A DNA stretch of 34,885 bases from Acidimicrobiia bacterium (GTDB taxonomy: Bacteria > Actinomycetota > Acidimicrobiia > Spongiisociales > UBA5794): the NCBI GenBank assembly GCA_003235475.1, contig QJWC01000005.1, positions 1-34,885 of the forward strand. The letters are read 5' to 3'. A program made the position numbers and the translations under genes. The notes beneath the pieces were generated by a model. It did no database searches, was not told where the DNA came from, and was given only the letters and a program-made list of their open reading frames with translations. Positions 31,692-34,885 of the stretch are shown piece after piece; position 1 is the stretch's first letter; each line of letters starts with the position of its first letter.

Positions 31692-33386
31692 GTGGAAGAG
31701 CCCAACCAGTTCACGATGTGCCGCGATCTTGTCGCCGGACTTGCCGACGGAGGCGTCTCGGTCGTCTTCGTGTCGCCGGGGAGCCGGAACACCCCGATCA
31801 CGCTCGCCGTCGCAGCCGACCCACGTATCACGGACCTGAACATCAGGGACGAGCGCAGCGCGGGGTTCATGGCACTCGGTCATGCCAAGGCGACGGGAAG
31901 GCCCGCAGCCGTCGTTTCCACATCGGGCTCCGCGGCGGCCCATTACTTCCCAGCGGTGGTCGAAGCAGACCAATCGGGGACACCGCTCATCGTCCTGACA
32001 TCCGATCGGCCTCTCCGGCTCCGCGGAACAGGAGCACCCCAGACCATGGACCAGGTGGCGCTGTACGGAGCGCATGTGAAGGATTTCGTCGATGCGGTCG
32101 GCTTCGAAGGGCGGTCGCTCGCGGCGCGCCTTCTTGATTCCGCGACGAGCGGATTCCCTGGGGTGGCACACGCCAACCTTCCGTTCGACGAGCCCCTCGT
32201 GCCAGCTGAGCCGATCACGCCAAGCGGAGCATCACCCGTCCCCAAGGGTGACGGACTCCGCACCGAGTGCGAGCACGTGGATGCCGGTCTCCTCGCAGTC
32301 CATTCGGGACGGAGGGTTCTGATCGTCGCTGGCGGGCAACAGCGACCCGAATTCGCCGGAGAGCTGGCGCGGGTCGCTGATGCGCTCGGCGCACCAGTGC
32401 TCGCGGATCCCCAGACGCGGGTCCTGGGCGAGAACGTGATCCGGCACGCGGACTTGCTTGTTGGAGCACATGGCGAGGACGGCGCCGAATTCGTGCTGGA
32501 CCGCCTCCGCCCCGACGTGGTCGTCCGCCTCGGCCCGTTGCCGACGTCCAAGCCCCTCTTCATGTGGATGGAGCGTTCAGGCGTCGATCAGATCCTCGTT
32601 TCAGATGCGCGGCTCGCCGACCCACTGCGGTCCGCGTCCATGTCCGTCGAGTGTGATCCGACAGCCTTCCTTGCCAGCCAGGTCGTTCCTCCCGACGCGG
32701 CGGCGGACGGCTACCTCGAGCATTGGCGTGCGCTCGACCGAATCGCCGGTGACGCCATGCGTGAAGCAATCGCGGGCCGCGACTGGCCGAGTGAACCAGC
32801 GACCGCACACATCGTGGGTTCGACGGTGCCCTCCGGCTCGATCCTCTGGGCGGCGTCATCGCGGCCCATCAGGGATCTGGATGCGTTCAGTGCAACGCGA
32901 GACGACATCCGCATCCTCGCAAATCGTGGTGTCAACGGCATCGACGGAACGATCTCGTCCGCTGTCGGGGCGGCGCTCGGTGGAACGCACGTGACACTCC
33001 TCATCGGGGATCTCGCGGTGCTCCACGATGCCACCGCGCTCAGCGAGGCGGTGGCGCTCGAGGTGCCACTCCGGATCATCGCCGTCAACAACGACGGCGG
33101 AGGGATCTTCTCGTTCCTCCCCCAGGCGCAGTCTGCGATCGTCGACCACGAGACGTTCGAACGCCACTGGGGCACGCCTCACGGACTCTCGCTTTCGGAC
33201 ATCGCAAGGGCGATGCGGATGAAGGTCCGCACGGTCGAGAGCGCGGCCGACCTCGGAACCGTTGTCGCCGAGAATCCCTCAGGGCCGGAGCTGATCGAGG
33301 TCGCCACCGATCGTGCCCGACTGCTCGAGGACCATCGTGCGGTTCGCCACGCGGTCGCGGCGGCGCTCCTAGGTCGCCGCGAGTAG
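31692..33386 (+). CDS. menD: SEPHCHC synthase MenD
   Basis: This thiamine-diphosphate enzyme (564 residues from the chosen start) condenses isochorismate with 2-oxoglutarate. Marks are VSPGSRNTPI near the N-terminus, RDERSAGFMALGHAKATG with the catalytic Glu that activates ThDP, STSGSA, LTSDRPLRLRGTGAPQTMDQ, and the ThDP/Mg motif starting GDLAVLHD and ending VNNDGGGIFS. The start is a choice between TTG 31683 and GTG 31692; the latter is preferred because a TANNNT hexamer sits 8 nt upstream and overlaps the TTG. It lies 27 bases after menA, and its last 18 bases overlap the end of convergent menF. Confidence 0.95.
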   Translation: MEEPNQFTMCRDLVAGLADGGVSVVFVSPGSRNTPITLAVAADPRITDLNIRDERSAGFMALGHAKATGRPAAVVSTSGSAAAHYFPAVVEADQSGTPLIVLTSDRPLRLRGTGAPQTMDQVALYGAHVKDFVDAVGFEGRSLAARLLDSATSGFPGVAHANLPFDEPLVPAEPITPSGASPVPKGDGLRTECEHVDAGLLAVHSGRRVLIVAGGQQRPEFAGELARVADALGAPVLADPQTRVLGENVIRHADLLVGAHGEDGAEFVLDRLRPDVVVRLGPLPTSKPLFMWMERSGVDQILVSDARLADPLRSASMSVECDPTAFLASQVVPPDAAADGYLEHWRALDRIAGDAMREAIAGRDWPSEPATAHIVGSTVPSGSILWAASSRPIRDLDAFSATRDDIRILANRGVNGIDGTISSAVGAALGGTHVTLLIGDLAVLHDATALSEAVALEVPLRIIAVNNDGGGIFSFLPQAQSAIVDHETFERHWGTPHGLSLSDIARAMRMKVRTVESAADLGTVVAENPSGPELIEVATDRARLLEDHRAVRHAVAAALLGRRE

Positions 33387-34685
33387 GTCGAGGAGCGGTC
33401 GAAGCTTCAGGCGGGTCTCGAGCACCTCTGATGACGGATCCGATCCAGCCATGATGCCCGCACCGGCGAAGAGGTGGGTGGTCGCGTCCTGGACCAGACC
33501 GCATCTGAGTGCGATGGCGACGGCCCCATCCCCGGACGGCGTCACCCATCCGACTCCGCCTGCGTACCACCCGCGCGCGAATGCTTCCACTTCAGCGATT
33601 CGCTTCACTGCGTCACGTGCTGGCACGCCGCCGACCGCCGGGGTCGGGTGGATGACGTCGATGACATCCAGCACGCCGACGCCGGGGGCGACATGGCCCT
33701 CGATCTCGGTCGAGAGGTGTTGGACCGTGGCCATCTTCTTCAACACGGGTCGATCCGGGATGGTCAGGTCGTCCACGACCGAGGGCAGCGAACGTCTCAG
33801 CTCTTCGACGACCAGGCGATGTTCCTCCTGGTCCTTGTCGGACGCCAGGAGCGCCTCGCCGATGCGTTCGTCATCGAGATCCCCCTCTCCACGTGGCGCT
33901 GAACCTGCGAGGGGATTCGAGCGGAAAGCGCCTGCTTCCACCTGCGCGAGCAGCTCGGGCGACGCTCCCATGAAGACGGACTCGCCACTCTTCCACGCGA
34001 AGTTGTAGCACTGCGGATAGCGCCGAACGAGCTCGCGGAACACTCTGAGGATCGCAACCGGTTCCGTCGACTCCACCTTGACGGAGCGGGCGAGGACCAC
34101 CTTGTCGAGTACCCCCGCACGAAGGTCATCGACGACGGCAGCCACGGTTTCGGCCCAGTCCGACACGTGCGGGATCGACTCGATCGAGTGATCGCCCGCG
34201 TCGACGACGGGAATCGGCTCGGGCCGCCGCATCTGGCCGAGCAGTTCGAGTGTCGGGCCGGGTGACTCGCCCGGCGGCACCGTCACCGTCAGCTTCGCAT
34301 CGCCGCGGACCTGCTCGATCGCGATTCGCGGGACGAAGGCTTCGGCGGTGGCGAAGTCCCTCCACAGTCGATCGTTCCCGATGTCGTCATGGAACGCATA
34401 GCCCACGAACACCTTCGCATCGGGGTTCTCGAGGGTCGAGATCTCGGATCGCAGGTCAGCAAACCTTCCGGGTCCCGATGCGGTCGCATGCCACGCCGTC
34501 CCCAGGCCGACGAGCCGGTCACCCCATGGCGTCGCGTACGCAACCGCGCGATCGACCATCGCGGCACCTGTGCGTGCAAAGTCGAACGGGTCGAATTCAA
34601 CGGCAACAGAAACCACCCGGTACCCGTCACCGTCGCCAAGAGCTGAGGCCAGCGACTCGATCGTGGTCTGGGATACGAGGGTCAC
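33369..34685 (-). CDS. menF: Isochorismate synthase MenF
   Basis: The 438-residue chorismate-utilising enzyme supplies isochorismate to MenD. Family segments are LDKVVLARSV with the general-base Lys, FMGASPELL, NPLAGSAPRG, the metal-binding DKDQEEHRLVVEE, STEIEGHV, IHPTPAVGGVP, GWYAGGVGW and GAGIMAGSDPSSE. The same family includes siderophore EntC/DhbC and salicylate synthases; convergent overlap with menD supports the menaquinone role. The GTG at 34685 is chosen because TAGCCT lies 7 nt upstream with no Shine-Dalgarno, and because the 28 codons above it are not family-like and run into the upstream gene. Confidence 0.93.
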   Translation of the reverse strand: MTLVSQTTIESLASALGDGDGYRVVSVAVEFDPFDFARTGAAMVDRAVAYATPWGDRLVGLGTAWHATASGPGRFADLRSEISTLENPDAKVFVGYAFHDDIGNDRLWRDFATAEAFVPRIAIEQVRGDAKLTVTVPPGESPGPTLELLGQMRRPEPIPVVDAGDHSIESIPHVSDWAETVAAVVDDLRAGVLDKVVLARSVKVESTEPVAILRVFRELVRRYPQCYNFAWKSGESVFMGASPELLAQVEAGAFRSNPLAGSAPRGEGDLDDERIGEALLASDKDQEEHRLVVEELRRSLPSVVDDLTIPDRPVLKKMATVQHLSTEIEGHVAPGVGVLDVIDVIHPTPAVGGVPARDAVKRIAEVEAFARGWYAGGVGWVTPSGDGAVAIALRCGLVQDATTHLFAGAGIMAGSDPSSEVLETRLKLRPLLDLLAAT

Positions 34686-34692
34686 GCCGCGA

Positions 34693-34698
34693 AGGCTA
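34693..34698 (-). promoter_or_regulatory. -10 hexamer for leaderless menF, sharing the hydrolase stop codon
   Basis: TAGCCT on the minus strand ends 7 nt before the GTG at 34685. Its first three bases are the TAG stop of the upstream alpha/beta hydrolase gene (34696-34698). Confidence 0.55.
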
Positions 34699-34885
34699 CC
34701 GGGCGGCGAACCGAGCGATCTGCCGGGCGATTGCATCGGGAGCCGACATGGGGCCGAGATGCCCCGCACCCTCGATCGCGAGGACGGTCACGTCGGATCG
34801 CTCGAACCGCGCTGCCATCGCTTCCGCCAATTCTTCGGAGGGAGAGTCCGAGTCGCTTCCGAACATGAGGAGGATCGGGATCTCG
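34696..34885 (-). CDS. Alpha/beta hydrolase, C-terminal part (truncated by window end)
   Basis: The last 62 codons of a minus-strand gene are visible. They start IPILLMFGSDSDSPSEE, the strand that carries the acid residue in alpha/beta hydrolases. VLAIEGAGHLGPMSAPD follows, with the catalytic His of the GAGH(x)xP pattern, and the gene ends in a helix and TAG. The nucleophile elbow lies outside the window. Position directly upstream of menF makes a MenH-like role (SHCHC synthase) possible, but the visible part cannot separate MenH from other hydrolases. Its stop codon forms half of the predicted menF -10. Confidence 0.75.
   Translation of the reverse strand, partial: EIPILLMFGSDSDSPSEELAEAMAARFERSDVTVLAIEGAGHLGPMSAPDAIARQIARFAAR

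Noticed and set aside
1-34885. CRISPR array, insertion sequence, prophage or tRNA/rRNA genes
   Set aside because: I saw no regularly spaced repeats, transposase or integrase motifs, phage genes or RNA-gene sequences anywhere in the window.

Overview
The window is a gene-dense, high-GC stretch of an actinobacterial chromosome, most plausibly from the class Acidimicrobiia or a close relative. Four things support this: two luciferase-like (LLM) F420-type oxidoreductases, the actinobacterial mismatch-repair nuclease NucS, a SUF iron-sulfur system of the SufU/Rieske type, and a menaquinone gene cluster. Class-level placement is inference. There are 34 protein genes (two cut by the window ends), no rRNA or tRNA genes, no insertion sequence, no CRISPR array and no gene-free stretch above about 210 bases.

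Layout. 1-1942: a thiol-disulfide pair (DsbB/BdbC-like membrane protein and anchored CPHC thioredoxin-fold protein), then an LLM oxidoreductase. 2011-4505: sufC-sufS-sufU on the plus strand. They converge on a minus-strand series that is transcribed from 9351 down to 4502: sufD, a Rieske ferredoxin, a second sufC, a VOC protein, a sirtuin and fumC. 9562-14083: LytM/M23 peptidase, family-5 uracil-DNA glycosylase, a DUF4015-type lipoprotein, a primary-like sigma factor and nucS. 14180-15586: sufB, apart from the other suf genes. 15793-18719: Eis-like acetyltransferase, second LLM oxidoreductase, FMN split-barrel protein. 18744-23122: heterodimeric ABC exporter and a YihY/BrkB membrane protein. 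23201-25788: a beta-propeller lipoprotein translationally coupled to a membrane-anchored, apparently dead EEP-fold protein. 25816-28572: M3 peptidase and an atypical SDR. 28582-34885: menaquinone genes menE, menB, menA, menD and menF, plus the end of an alpha/beta hydrolase.

How the genes work together. SufS and SufU would mobilise sulfur. SufB, SufD and one or both SufC proteins would assemble clusters for clients such as the Rieske protein and the Fe-S uracil-DNA glycosylase. MenF, MenD, MenE, MenB and MenA cover most of the chorismate-to-demethylmenaquinone route; menC and the final methyltransferase are not here.

The most striking signal is regulatory. Thirteen genes have no Shine-Dalgarno sequence but carry a TANNNT hexamer 6-8 nt before the start codon, the signature of leaderless mRNAs. 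At four junctions the upstream gene's TAG stop codon is itself the first half of that hexamer. The other notable items are the three-way split suf locus with two diverged sufC copies, the catalytically emptied EEP protein, and a menE/menB intergenic region whose two opposing -10 hexamers lie on the same seven bases.
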